NCBI GenBank assembly: GCA_001574975.1
Contig: KQ965783.1
Location: 247,985 to 297,178 of the forward strand
DNA length: 49,194 nt
From: Gonapodya prolifera JEL478
Taxonomy: Eukaryota; Monoblepharomycota; Monoblepharidomycetes; Monoblepharidales; Gonapodyaceae
Direction: 5' to 3'
Of the stretch, positions 1 to 10,277 are shown piece by piece. The stretch's first letter is position 1, and every line of letters begins with the position of its first letter. Below the pieces are notes generated by a model, which saw only the letters and a list, made by a program, of their open reading frames with translations, was not told where the DNA came from and made no database searches. Both the position numbers and the translations under genes were made by a program.

Positions 1-670
1 GCGTCCGCGCTCGGGAGCTTGGACAGCGTCTCCCGCAGCCGCTCGGTGCCCGACTTGACCTTGGCTTCGACGTCCATCTTGGACACGAGTGCGTGTCGGC
101 GGAATCGGATCTTGTTGTGTGAGAGGGAGGTTGCGGGTTTCCAGTAGTCTGGGAGGGAGGAGATGGGCGCGGGTGGGAGGGGTAGGGGTGTCCGAGAGTG
201 AGCGATTGACAAAACGATGTGTTAATACCTTCTAGGAGAACTGAGTTAACTATGGCGCGTTACTCACCGAACTCGCTAACAACATTCGATCCTTCTCCCA
301 CAGCCGCAAACCTCAATTCCGGCAATGGCCCTCGCTGAACATTCTGGCCACCGAATCCGGGCTCGATCGGCGTGCTGGGGACGAAGACCGCTCCACCCGC
401 CTGGGGTCCTCTCCGCCGTCCAGCCTCGGAGCCACCATGGCCGTTATTCTGGTCGTTGGCCGAGTTGCCCCGCCCCTTCCGTCTGAGCAGCCTGTCCTTC
501 TCCGACTCCAGATACTCGATACGTGTCTGCGCGTCCCGGATCGTCTGCTCGCACTGGGCCACCAGCGAGTCGTCAAAGATGTGGGGCCGCATGCTCTGCG
601 CGCCAAAGAGGATCTGGCGCTCCTTGGCGATTTTTTTGTCCAAGTCGGCGAGTCGGTCGTCGCCGGCCAT
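1..670 (-). CDS. HR1-repeat protein, PKC/Rho-effector-like, N-terminal part (runs off left edge)
   Basis: Two exons are visible: 268-670, with ATG at 670, and <1-148, joined by a GT-AG intron (149-267, donor GTGAGT). The join keeps phase: exon 1 ends one base into a codon and exon 2 supplies GAC TAC TGG. The first ~60 residues form an HR1/REM-type antiparallel coiled coil (LADLDKKIAKERQILFGAQ...IEYLESEKDRL). A Gly/Pro/Asn-rich linker follows, then a second HR1-like stretch with KMDVEAKVKSGTERLRETL. Fungal protein kinase C and PKN-type kinases carry N-terminal HR1 pairs that bind Rho-GTP and act in cell-wall integrity signalling. The kinase domain would lie left of the window, so PKC identity is an inference and another Rho effector is possible. 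Confidence 0.55.
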
Positions 671-1680
671 GTTGGGAGGTGTGATGTGGGGTCAAGGTGG
701 TTGGGGGAAGATGTCGGGAGCACTGGTTTGCCAATCGACCGGTCACAGCACGGTCAGGGAGGCGATGCGACGGGGTAAAAAAGAATCGATGGCAAGATGG
801 AGAGTCGGAATTGGCCGGTTTGGATCCTCGATGCCCGCGCGTTCTGGAGGGAAGGTCTTCAGTCCCACTGGCCGGTTGGCAAAACCAGGTCAGTGGTCCC
901 CGTAGAATCCAGAAAGTGAATCAGGCCCCGTTTCTCGGTCTCCCGAAGAGCGAGGATGGTTAACGAGGGCTGTCTGCCTGTGGGGCACGGATTTGAGGGA
1001 AGAACTCTGGTCAGACTATGTGTTTGCTGAAATCCGCCACATCTTGACCGAGATTTGACTACACTGTGCCAGGCATGCAACTGTGGAAGAGGTTACACCA
1101 TGTAATATTCCGTGCAGTCCTCCATCGCCAGACTGCGGGAGAGTGTGAAGCCGACCCGAACCAAGAAACAAAGTTTGATGTCGCGGCCCCTTCACTTGAA
1201 ACCGAGAAACATTGTGCAGAGGGGCTCATTTTCGCGGCTTTAGCTTATAAAACTTCGTGTGAACTGCCAATATAGGAGACTACGCATCATGATGCGAGCG
1301 GATGACACCCTCGAAGGGTTTGTTATGTGTCACAGAGGTGGTTTGCTGTACTGTTGCCAATGGTGACCTCATCGTTACACTCAAAGAAGCATATCCTTCG
1401 CACACCATCGGCGTTTGTCAAAAATAAATGGAACAGTTCTCGATCGTCGAATTTGCGGCTTCGTGGCCAAGAAGACTGTGAGAAATAGACTGCAACATAA
1501 TCCGTGCCAATGCTCGCTCACTTGTTTCGGTTCCTGTCAGTGGTAAGGAGGGGATTTTGGTTCAGCCAGGAAATGAGGCATTTTTGCTCGCGAAGGGATT
1601 TTCGTGCCAACTTTCGCAAAGGCGTGAGAGGAAAACACATCAATCATCACTGCGGGTCAGCAAGTGCAGAGTATTTTGCG
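671..1680. other. Intergenic stretch without a supported gene
   Basis: About 1 kb upstream of the HR1 gene. Open frames are short, overlap on both strands and show no recognisable domain. It presumably holds the promoter and 5'UTR of the HR1 gene. A TATA-like AGCTTATAAAAC lies at about 1242-1253 on the plus strand, with no plus-strand gene found downstream. Confidence 0.4.
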
Positions 1681-2602
1681 TTATCTTACTTTGAATCGTG
1701 AACATCTCCCAAGTACACGCAGCCTTGCACATCCGGGTGCTGCAAGCCAGGCCGACGCTCCCCCGCACAGCTGCTTTTCTGGGTCCCAGTTTTGCTGGAT
1801 CAGGAACTTGCGGCCGTTCCATTCGTTGTTGTACCAGTACCCGAGGAAGTCGAGGTAGGCGGCGCCGTATGTGTCTGTTAGTGAAGTACATGTGTCAGGA
1901 CGGATCTGTACGGCAGAGGATTAAAGGAGACTTACATGCGCAATTGTCAGCTGATTATGGGTCGAAGGATATTGATCGCTTCAGTTTCAAAAACGCTCTC
2001 AACACATTTTCCCATACAACTCACAATTTTCCTCCCCATCGTTCGTCCCATCCGGATGATCATTCCACGCCGTGGTGGTGGGATCCGTGTCCGGGTTCTA
2101 CGACGCCTCCGAAATCTCGTGCGCGATCGGACTCAGCATGGAGTCCACGCCCGGGTTGCCGTTGGGTGAGATGAAGGTGTTGTGGAACCCACAGTTGAGG
2201 AGCCCGTTGGGTCCGCACACGTTGGGGTTTCCGAGCCCCGAGTAGAGGAAGTTGGTGAGTCGAAGTCCATACCGGTCGTGATTCCGCTTCGTTTGGCGTC
2301 AAGTTGGTTCGAAAGGGCGGATGTGCCCTAGTGTGATGGGAGGTCGATCATGTGAAGATGTTCAGATCGAAGCTTAGAAATATTAGAGAGCGACAATACT
2401 CAAAGCCACAATAGTGCAAGCAAGCATTACCCTCAGTGACTTGAGGGTCTTTCAAAAGAAGGTAAATACCGTTGGTGTCTACTGGGAGATCTCCCTTGCG
2501 AATGTGGGACTGAACTGGAGTGCGAGGGGCGTGGGTGAGCTCCCTGGCAAGATGCTGTGGCCACCCTCCTTTGGCACCGCTCATCATCAACACCGGAAGC
2601 AT
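1681..2602 (-). pseudogene. EXORDIUM / phosphate-induced-protein-1-like secreted protein, decayed
   Basis: Minus-strand pieces match the EXORDIUM (phosphate-induced protein 1) family in the expected order: LPVDTNGIYLLLKDPQVTEG (near 2450-2510), then GNPNVCGPNGLLNCGFH, SPNGNPGVDSM and PIAHEISEA, then ENSDNCAYTYG across two introns, then WNGRKFLIQQNW near 1790. The family is secreted and best known from plant growth control; fungi have homologues. Damage seen: an in-frame TAG at 2098-2100 directly after HEISEAS; a frame change near 2270 between an ITTGMDFDSP segment and the GNPNVCG segment; no recognisable signal peptide or N-terminal half upstream of 2602; an altered FC..YCGFH motif. Two introns still look functional (GTGAGT...CAG and GTAAGT...ACAG). 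I read it as a pseudogene; base-calling errors could explain one lesion but hardly all. Confidence 0.6.
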
Positions 2603-2950
2603 TTGGACTTCACCCAGCGTTGGACTTCACCCTCGTAAAGAAAAAAGTATACTAGAATTTGGCGATATATTAATGAATGTAAAACACTACAAAGTTACAA
2701 GGATGTTCTGACTTGGAATCTCCCGCTTCTCCATCTCGTCTCGCTCGTCTCCCCGATCACTTGGTGTGATCTCTCGGCTCTCTCTTGTATCTCGGCTCTC
2801 TCGTCTCTCGGCTCTTTCTCTCGTACTCGTCTCTCGCACGCGCTCCGCATGCCCTCTGCCTCACTCAGCAACCCTCGCCCGACCCCCTCCAAAGGAGTAA
2901 AACACGAAAATGAGTATTCCGATGCCAAGATATTCTCCCCGAGCAACAGC
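2603..2950. repeat. Low-complexity pyrimidine-rich tract in intergenic DNA
   Basis: From about 2730 to 2860 the plus strand is an imperfect run of TCTCGGCTCTC / TCGTCTC units, repeated several times, embedded in sequence with no supported gene. It separates the EXORDIUM-like relic from the MYND relic. Confidence 0.5.
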
Positions 2951-2954
2951 TACG

Positions 2955-3585
2955 CACTGGTCAGAAGAACACCGTCGTACTTGGGTGACGTATGTAGTGC
3001 TTGCCGTCGGCTGCCCACAAAATAGTATTGAGCTACTGATGACAAGTTGAGAAATTTCCTCTGAGAGTCCGATGGGCTTTGATGGTTCTGACGGTTGAGG
3101 TGGTGATCCTTTGAAGGAAGTCACGATGAAAGTAACTGCTTCAAGCAGTGATGGGAAGAAATCCGGTTCCGTTCGGAGAATGTACGGGATGACTGAGTGA
3201 TTTGCCCATGATAAAAAAATCCAAGTGAAAGGGATATTTCGACAAATACATCCAGTAAGAATTTCCTTCTGTCTCGTTCGATAGCGCTGATGTCCTCTGC
3301 AAGTGTACTTTGTGACTGTGACTTCCCAAGTCTTGTTTGGGGAGGACGATCTTAGCTCCAGCAATAAAGCGTTTTGCGATAATTCCAAGCAAAGGAGTTG
3401 ATGCGAGGAACCCGGGCATGTGTAGGCAGAATGGCAGGTCGAACGGAAAAGGAACAGGAGTCCCCTTCATTATGAGGGTTCGAGCAGCACCATATTCCCG
3501 TAGCGCTTCCATGAGGCCAATGGAGCAATCGCGCGGGCAACAGATTGTGTGAGCAATCTCCATAGCGTGCTGAACAGGAGTTCAA
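2955..3585 (-). pseudogene. Truncated, frameshifted relative of the MYND-finger gene at 16.9-18.1 kb
   Basis: Compared with the intact plus-strand gene at 16903-18087, this strand reads TPVQHAMEIAHTICC (intact: TPVELVMEVAHSICC), LPFCLHMPGFLASTPLLG (intact: VPFCLHLPGFIASTPLLG), then in another frame NHSVIPYILRTEPDFFPSL (intact: NHSVIPYIFRAEPDFFPSL), then SSSILFCGQPTASTTY. At least one frameshift lies between the second and third blocks (around 3200-3330). Homology stops before the C-terminal MYND zinc finger, which is absent, and stops precede the first block. It is therefore an incomplete duplicate that no longer encodes a protein. Confidence 0.75.
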
Positions 3586-4043
3586 GTCAGGTCATCCTTT
3601 CGCAGTTAGATTCGCAGTATCTCTGGCTCCGTCACGCAGCTGCAGGGACCTTTGAACCCATCATCGCCACACGCGTAGCACGTGAGCACGCGACCCATCC
3701 GAATATCGACGATTGAGTTGCGTTGGAGGAGCTTTGGTCACAATCTGCTGCCTCCCTTGCACCAAGAGGAGACGTCTCTTATGCTGACGTTTCACCAAAG
3801 CAACCTGGAGTTTGGGTGCAGTACGGAAACATCGAAAGTTGTCGAAGAGTTACTTTCTCTCGTCCGATCAAGCGAAGGCCTTGCCTGGGCCGCAGTTTCA
3901 CGTCCCTCGCGTTCACTAGTCAAACCAATCCATGACCTGACTCTGCTCGGATCTCCCCGCAATCATTCGCTCGCCTCGACGCCTCTTGCATCGCACCTTC
4001 CATCGCACCTTCCATCGCTGCTGTCCGAAACCCGAATGAAAGA
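3586..4043. promoter_or_regulatory. Upstream region of the PH/poly-proline gene
   Basis: About 460 bp between the MYND relic and the ATG at 4044. The last ~150 bp are CT-rich (short CT repeats, TCGCACCTTCCATCGCACCTTCC), typical of fungal promoters and 5'UTRs. No TATA box or defined operator is apparent. The open frames here have no recognisable domain. Confidence 0.35.
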
Positions 4044-6999
4044 ATGGCTTCACCAACTTCCCCTCTTTCCCCACCGTCCGCGACGTCTCCCACATCCCCG
4101 TCTTCCGCAATCTCTGCAATCTCTGCAGCCGCTGCCCTGTCCAGGATGAACGGCGGGACAAATCATCTGCAGGAAGAGAAGATCTACAGGACAGGCCATG
4201 TCGATGTCAAGCACGACATGGTCAACAGAGTCGCCCCGTCCAAGGAGAGAAACTGGAAGCAAGCATTTGTTGCGCTGAAGGGGAACCTGCTGTTTGTGTA
4301 CGATAAGGAGAAGGACGTGAGTGTCAACAACGTCGTCCACGGACTCGGACAGTCAGGAAGGAGGATAAGCCTCATCGTGAGACCTACTGAGCGGATTGAC
4401 ACATTAAGGATCGTAAAGCTACGGACAACTGCCGACGTCAACGAACTTCTCCACGTCACATACCTTCGGATCTTGCACGCAATTTTATTAACTCCACACC
4501 GCTGTCCTCCCAGTACACCTCCAACAAACCCCCCACCTGGCTCGTCTCCCTCAGCGACACGATCGTCACTCCCGTACCGCTCTACAAGGACGGGAAACGG
4601 GACCACATCCTCCGCATCCAAGGCCCCGACGGGTCGTCTTACCTCATGCAATGCGCCTCGGACGCTGACCGGACGTCGTGGGCGCTCAACCTCGAAGCGA
4701 GAGCCAGAGACGCGTGCGAGTTCAAGGGCGCAAAGATCAGACAGGAGATTGCACTGCTCAGGGCGTATTTGGCCCAGACAATCGAGCCGTTTGGAGAGGG
4801 CGATATGCCAGAGGCTATCACACGGGTGCGTGCTCGGTGCTTAGATGGGTGATTGTGGTCTGGAATCATGCTTGTCCTCGTATTGTCGACCCATTTTACC
4901 TGGTCCCGTTCGTGGTTTCCTCCTCCCCTCAAATCCCGCTAACCCCTCAGCAACTCGAGAAAATCACCGACGACATCGCGCGCAAAGAATTTGCACTCTC
5001 TCAACTCGACTCCTCCGACTCGGACCAAGATATCTCCCCAAGCACCCTTCCTCCTTTGAGCTCCACATCCCACTCCAAAATCGCCTCCCGATCATCCATG
5101 GGATCATTCTCGCAAAATTTGGGGCACTCTCCAACGGCTTCCACTGGTGGAACGTTCCGCCCAACCGCGGGGTCCGGGGTGGGCGTCGGCGGGGCCGGGT
5201 TCGTCACGGGGAGACCGCGCGGGGAGTCGGCCGCGTCCCGACAGGGTGCGCCACCACCGAGATCGACTCTGACGGGTGCACGAGCGAGGGGTGCAACTAT
5301 CACCCGAGGCGGGTCGGGAGCTGGAGCGGGAGTGAAGCCGGGGGGAAGTGTGGACCAGCTGGGGTCGCCCAAAGTCTCTCCAACTCAGGCGCAAGGGTCG
5401 AGCTCGCCGGATTTGCTTGGTGGAGATCAGGACGGGAATGCAGCTGGATCTCCCCCACCTCCCCCACCGCCACCGCCACCGCCACCGTCCGGTCGGACTC
5501 CAGCGCCTCCATCCCCGTCCTCCAACGACGACACAGACGAAGCACCTGCCCCTGGCTCACTCGCTGCCCAACTCGCCGCCAAACGAAAGCAATTCGTCAA
5601 AGAAACGTTAACGTCAGCGGATGAGGTCGACGGATCCACCAACGGCGGGTCTCCCCCGCCACCACCACCTCCTCCCCCGGCGCCAGGAAGTGGACCAAAG
5701 AAGCCAGCACTGGCGTCGACGTCAAACTCTCACAATGCATCCGACGCAGTCTCGGGCGGACCTCCACCTCCACCTCCACCTCCTCCACCTCCCACCCCAG
5801 GAGGATCGAAGCCCAAGCCTGCTGCTGCGACACAACCCGCCCCAGCACCAGCAGAAGACGACTCGGAAGGCACTCCTCCGGCAGGCTCGCTCGCGGCTCA
5901 GCTGCTTGCAAGGCGGAAACAAGTCGTTAAAGAAGAGTCAGAAACCGGTGGCGACGAGGACGTACCTCCACCTCCACCTCCGCCGGGGATCACAAAGAAG
6001 GCAGCACCAGTAGAGGAGTCACCAAGTCCGTCAGGTTCAGGCGGGCCTCCACCACCTCCGCCACCACCGCCCCCGGTGGGCGGGCGGAAAGCGGCTCCGA
6101 TTGAAGGCACAATGAAGGGAACAGTCAAGACCCCGCCCCAAGCCTCAACGATCGCGGGTGCCGAAGATAGTAGATCTATTGGTGGCGTGCCTCCAGCTCC
6201 GCCTCCGCCTCCGCCCCCTCCGCCGCCGCCTCCTCCACCAGGCAACACCGTCAAGAAGGCGCCGGTCGCGAGTTCCACCGACGAGGACGAAAATACACCA
6301 CCGGCGCCAGGTTCCTTCGCTGCGCAGATCCAAGCGAGAAGAAAGAAGCTGACTGGGAGCCTGGACGGCGACGATGGCGGACTAGCTGCTGGTGGAGCGT
6401 CATCGGTGGCAGTGGAAGAACGGCAGGGCACGATTGGACGAAGACCGGATCCACCTGCTGGAGGAGGTGGGCCACTGCCGCCTCCGCCACCGCCACCCCC
6501 AGGTGGAGCGAAGGGCAATGCCGCTGGCGGAGGCACACTTACGAGAAAAGCAGCGGAAGAGGGTGCACAAGGAGTTCCTCCGCCTCCACCTCCACCTCCG
6601 CCGCTTGGGTCAGGCCCACGGAACGCACCTCCACCAACACCTCCGCCATCATCAAATGGGGGCCCTCCCCCTCCACCGCCTCCACCACCACCTGGCGGGA
6701 TGTCAAAGGGCACAATCAAATCTTTCGGTGGTGCACCACCACCTCCGCCGCCACCTGGTGCTGCGAGAAATAATGAAGACGATGGGGACAGGGCCCCCTC
6801 AGGTCCCCCTGGCAGTCTTGCTGAGCAAATCGCAGCGGCGGCGAGGTTGAAGAAGGCCGGTGGTGGTGTGCCCAAACCTGCGGGAGAAACCCAACGAGCG
6901 CCTGCGCCTCCACCGCCAAAAGCGGCAGCGGGAGGTGGTGGTGGTGGGGACATGATGAGCGAATTACAGAAGAAGATGGCAAAAAGGAGGGTGGAATAA
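4044..6999 (+). CDS. PH-domain, poly-proline, multi-WH2-like actin regulator
   Basis: Three exons: 4044-4316, 4514-4825 and 4951-6999, each with phase-0 GT-AG introns (branch-like TTATTAAC before the first acceptor, GCTAAC before the second). After a Ser/Pro-rich N-terminus, residues ~45-175 form a pleckstrin-homology fold (WKQAFVALKGNLLFVYDKEKD, then WLVSLSDTIVTPVPLYKDGK and SSYLMQC...TSWALNLEA). The rest has about eight long poly-proline runs, profilin/SH3-type ligands. Four runs are followed by a repeated basic helix: SLAAQLAAKRKQFVKE (~5556), SLAAQLLARRKQVVKE (~5887), SFAAQIQARRKKL (~6313), SLAEQIAAAARLKKAG (~6813). The C-terminus, DMMSELQKKMAKRRVE, resembles the G-actin-binding motif of Ena/VASP and WH2 proteins. 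Inferred role: membrane-recruited actin assembly. No EVH1, FH2 or VCA domain is seen, so it is not a standard formin, Ena/VASP or WASP. Confidence 0.75.
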
Positions 7000-7177
7000 T
7001 GAACTACAGGAGGGGACGTTTCACAACAATTGGTCACGTGTGCAATAGTTCACTACGGCATGTGTGAAGAGGACACTAAGTTTCGTCGATAATACATATA
7101 AAAGCTGTGTAATCCAATGCTTTATAAGAAGCAAGAAAACTTCGGCTTTCTCCGCCAGCCTCAGACTCCCGAATCAT

Positions 7178-8340
7178 TCATTTCCCACGTTTTTGGCCAC
7201 GAGTCCCAATTCTTGCATTGTAGTCTTGGATCTCGCTCCGAACAACGGCTGGCATTTCACCTGGCCTCTCAACAAACTGTATGGCCAACCCTTGGCTGAC
7301 GTGCCATGCCTGTTCACATAATGAGTACTTAGTACTTGATGTCACGTCTTCCCCTATTGGCAAGACCAAACTTACAATGTAGCAGTGCATGAGCCAGGAT
7401 CCAGGGTGGTCTGTCAACATCGCAATGACCGTATAGCCGCCATCGTACAGTGTCACAGTGTCCCTCTGATGCCGGTTCACTGTATTCAAGTTGACGAGGA
7501 GGGGGACAAAAGGACCCTTTCCTTGTGCGAGAATGTAGACGTCGTGCCCATGCAGGTGCAGGGGGTGGAACGCATTGACGAGTGTCAAGTCTTGGATTAC
7601 CCAGTACGCCCATTTGTTGGCCGGTTTGACGGTGTAGACGTTGGATTTGGAAGGCAGGGACAAGTCTTCATTGTAAATGGAGCGCGTGGTGGGGTCCGAC
7701 CAGTTCACTCAAGAGACTTAGAGTGCTGTGTCAAATGGTGGAAGACAAGATCGAGCTCGTACAATCTGAATTGACAAGACCAGGGTGTCCATAATCAACG
7801 TGGGAAGACGGTGACATATAATCTGAAACGGAAAGACGCACCATTGCAAAGCGATATTGTCAAGCACGGTAGCTCCGCCGACGTTTATTGCAACCCAGGG
7901 AACGAGGTTGCTTGGATTCTCGTCACCACACGAGTTTGTAATTTTTGGCGAGACTTTAGTCGTTGGAAGAGCTGTCTGGTCCGAGCCATTGTATCGGAAG
8001 ACACCAAGAATATTGCTCTTGTTGTCGTCGTTTTGGTTGCATGCCGCAAATTGGTTCAGCGTAAACCTTGGAAGACAATTGTAATCCCTTCACCAAAAGT
8101 ACAACACTTACCTGTTTGGTATATCGCCTGGATCCAATAATTCCCCACGGGCTGATTTGCCTCCACCACAATATAATACCTCTGCCCAGACACAATAATG
8201 ATATTATCTGTGACATACGGCACAATCGGCACGAAATCGGCTACAACGACCTTGAACCTGTGATCGTCGATGGTGAACTTGAAGTACCCGTCGACCTGTG
8301 CACCGATAATACGAGTAATTCGATTCAGCTCTAAAGGTGT
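7178..8340 (-). pseudogene. Multicopper oxidase (laccase-like), N-terminal domain missing, one copper ligand changed
   Basis: Domain 2 and domain 3 of a multicopper oxidase are readable on the minus strand. One exon has GYFKFTIDDHRF and GQRYYIVVEANQPVGNYW (8110-8330); another has LGVFRYNGSDQTALP (~7840-8080); the C-terminal exons hold NWSDPTTRSIYNEDLSL, AFHPLHLHGHDVYILAQG and SWLMHCYI joined to AWHVSQGLAIQF. HPLHLHGHD carries type-1/2/3 copper ligands. The last motif is normally HCHxxxH; here the second His is Tyr (TAC at 7379-7381), removing a type-3 ligand. No first cupredoxin domain with HWHG was found in the 1 kb upstream on this strand. I infer a 5'-truncated, inactive copy. Confidence 0.65.
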
Positions 8341-9354
8341 CAAAGTGCTACTTAAAGGGAATTTGAGAGTGAGCATAAGAAATTAATTGAGGAGATAACA
8401 TCTGTGTGTTTGGCTATTCATGATATGTTGCGTTCAAATTGCACCAGCATATTCCAACATTTTCTGATGCTTAGTGTCAGGCAGAACCTCAATTCTTGAT
8501 TAATGTGTTGCTATTATAACAGATTATGTGGACATCTCTTGGAATGAAGCATACCGTATGACAGTGAGAACATGTGATATAACTGATCTCAGTGATGAGG
8601 AGAGGAGAAATTGCTACTTGCTAGAGAGTGATAAAGATAGCCTTAGCAGAGAGGAAAAAGAATTTATTCGATCAACTATTCAACATTCGATTCAAGGAAC
8701 CCCTTATTCAACTCGAAGAACAATTTTAGTATTTGGTATTCGATTCGAAGAAAATTTTTTTGAATTCGAGTTCGAAGGACCGAATAAAATAGTTTCAGAG
8801 TTCGCTTCGTATTTGGTTCGTCATGGCATGAGTCAGCATCTAGAAACTGGACCGATGATAATTACCAACATTGGCTCACCTGACGAATTTCCATCGCCGT
8901 TCCTGAGAGGAAATTGATGATTGTGCGGACTCACAAATCGGCTCCTGGGTTTGTGGAAATGCACAATTTATTCCCGCTGCCACTTTTCTTGTGTGCTTCA
9001 TATTTGTGAAAATAAAATGTTGCGCAACCTCCCTAATGTGGCAGACATTTTACGAAACCTCTCAAACGACCAGCATTCAGCAAATCTGCAACCTCATGAA
9101 TCTCAATGACTTCAAGGAGAAAAGGAAGGATTAAATTCGGATATCGTCAGAGAAGGAGTGTTAAAATATTCTGCCAGACATCCGCAAATCTAAAGCAAAG
9201 CCACCGGACCAACAGATATTCCTAACTATTTAACGGTCTTAGGCATAGTACATCTTTTTTCTTTTGTGTTCGATCAATCACATGGACAGGTGTGCACGGC
9301 TTCAATTCTAACAAACTCTCGCACATCGCCACTTTCGCACTTTCACAGACAACA
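8341..9354. other. Region without a firm gene; one AT-rich ORF (8528-8917, +) of unknown nature
   Basis: The only long frame, 8528-8917 on the plus strand (129 codons, starting MDISWNEAYRMTVRTC), matches nothing I recognise and has lower GC than the neighbouring genes. Around 8660-8830 there are many ATTCGA/TTCGAA words, partly as an inverted repeat (ATTCGATTCGAAG with GAATTCGAGTTCGAAG, 8738-8778), suggesting a degenerate small repeat rather than conserved coding sequence. The last ~100 bp before 9355 are probably the promoter/5'UTR of the rhodanese gene. Confidence 0.3.
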
Positions 9355-10130
9355 ATGCCGGAATCAGTTCTGCGCCGCGCTCTGGCGGTGGTTGCGACGG
9401 TCGCGCTTCTTGTCTCGCTTTCGCTGGCATCTCGCGGAGTCAACGTTGGTACAGAAGAGCAGCTGGATGTACCCGCACGTTTTGCAGGTGCGTCTGCTCT
9501 GTTCGACACGCCATTTCATCTCGATTCTGTGCTCACATTATAAAAAATCGTCAAATGCTTTTTCGATAGTGCTGCTGGAGAAGTATCGACCATTCGTCCC
9601 GGTGTTACACCCCTCCGTCGTCCACTCGTTACTCTACTCCAGCTCCGACAACGCATCATCGCCCTTCGGCTCGCTTCGACGCCCCCACAAGGAGTTTCTT
9701 GTCTCCCCTCCCTCTCCGATCCCTCCTCACCGCAAGCTCTGGCTTCTCGACGTCCGCGAAATCGGTGAATTCACGATCGAGCGCATTCCGGGCGCGGTGT
9801 GGACGGGCCGAGGCAATCTGGAGTGGAACATTGAGCGAAAGGGAATTGACGCTGAGGTGGGTTTGTTAGTCTCGTGGAATACCAGTAGAACTGTATTCAC
9901 GTAGAAGTTACTCTTCAAATGACTGTTCTTGTCTACGTGTCGGCTGTCGCCGGTCTCCGGGCCCCGCATCTCCATCCCAGCGGGACCTCATCATCGTTTA
10001 TTGCGGAGGCGGTTTCCGCGCAGTCTTAGCGGGCTACAACCTTGTCCAAATGGGGTATGCGCAGGTCCGGAGCATCGAAGGGGGTATTCATGGATGGAAG
10101 GCGGAGGGGTTTTATACAGAGTCTTATTAG
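9355..10130 (+). CDS. Rhodanese-domain protein with N-terminal signal anchor
   Basis: Three exons fit: 9355-9487, 9570-9856 and 9981-10130. Donors are GTGCGT and GTGGGT, acceptors GATAG and CCCAG; 133+287+150 nt gives 190 codons including stop. Residues 8-27 form a hydrophobic helix (ALAVVATVALLVSLSLAS), so the protein probably enters the secretory path or sits in a membrane. The rhodanese fold is shown by KLWLLDVREIGEFTIERIPGA (the typical D.R...E....IPGA motif) and the active-site loop IVYCGGGFRA, whose Cys would carry the persulfide, followed by GYNLVQMGY and GGIHGWKAEG. Family role: sulfur transfer or a phosphatase-like relative; the substrate cannot be told. It ends ~150 bp before the convergent cysteine-rich gene. 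Confidence 0.8.
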
Positions 10131-10277
10131 AGCGGGTCGGGACTATCGAGCTATGTTTAGATCGCGAATTGGAATGTTTGACACCCTTTTCACTCTTCAA
10201 GTTTATTCCCTTGCACCTTTTACAGCACACAAACCAATTCACATGTCATCACGATAATTCACGCTCCCACCGCCCTT

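Noticed and set aside
2720-2870. CRISPR-like regular repeats of TCTCGGCTCTC
   Set aside because: Units are irregular, without spacers, in a eukaryotic pyrimidine-rich tract.
5898-7037. 379-codon minus-strand ORF, very Gly-rich
   Set aside because: It is the antisense shadow of the poly-proline exon (CCN codons read as GGN) and has no features of its own.
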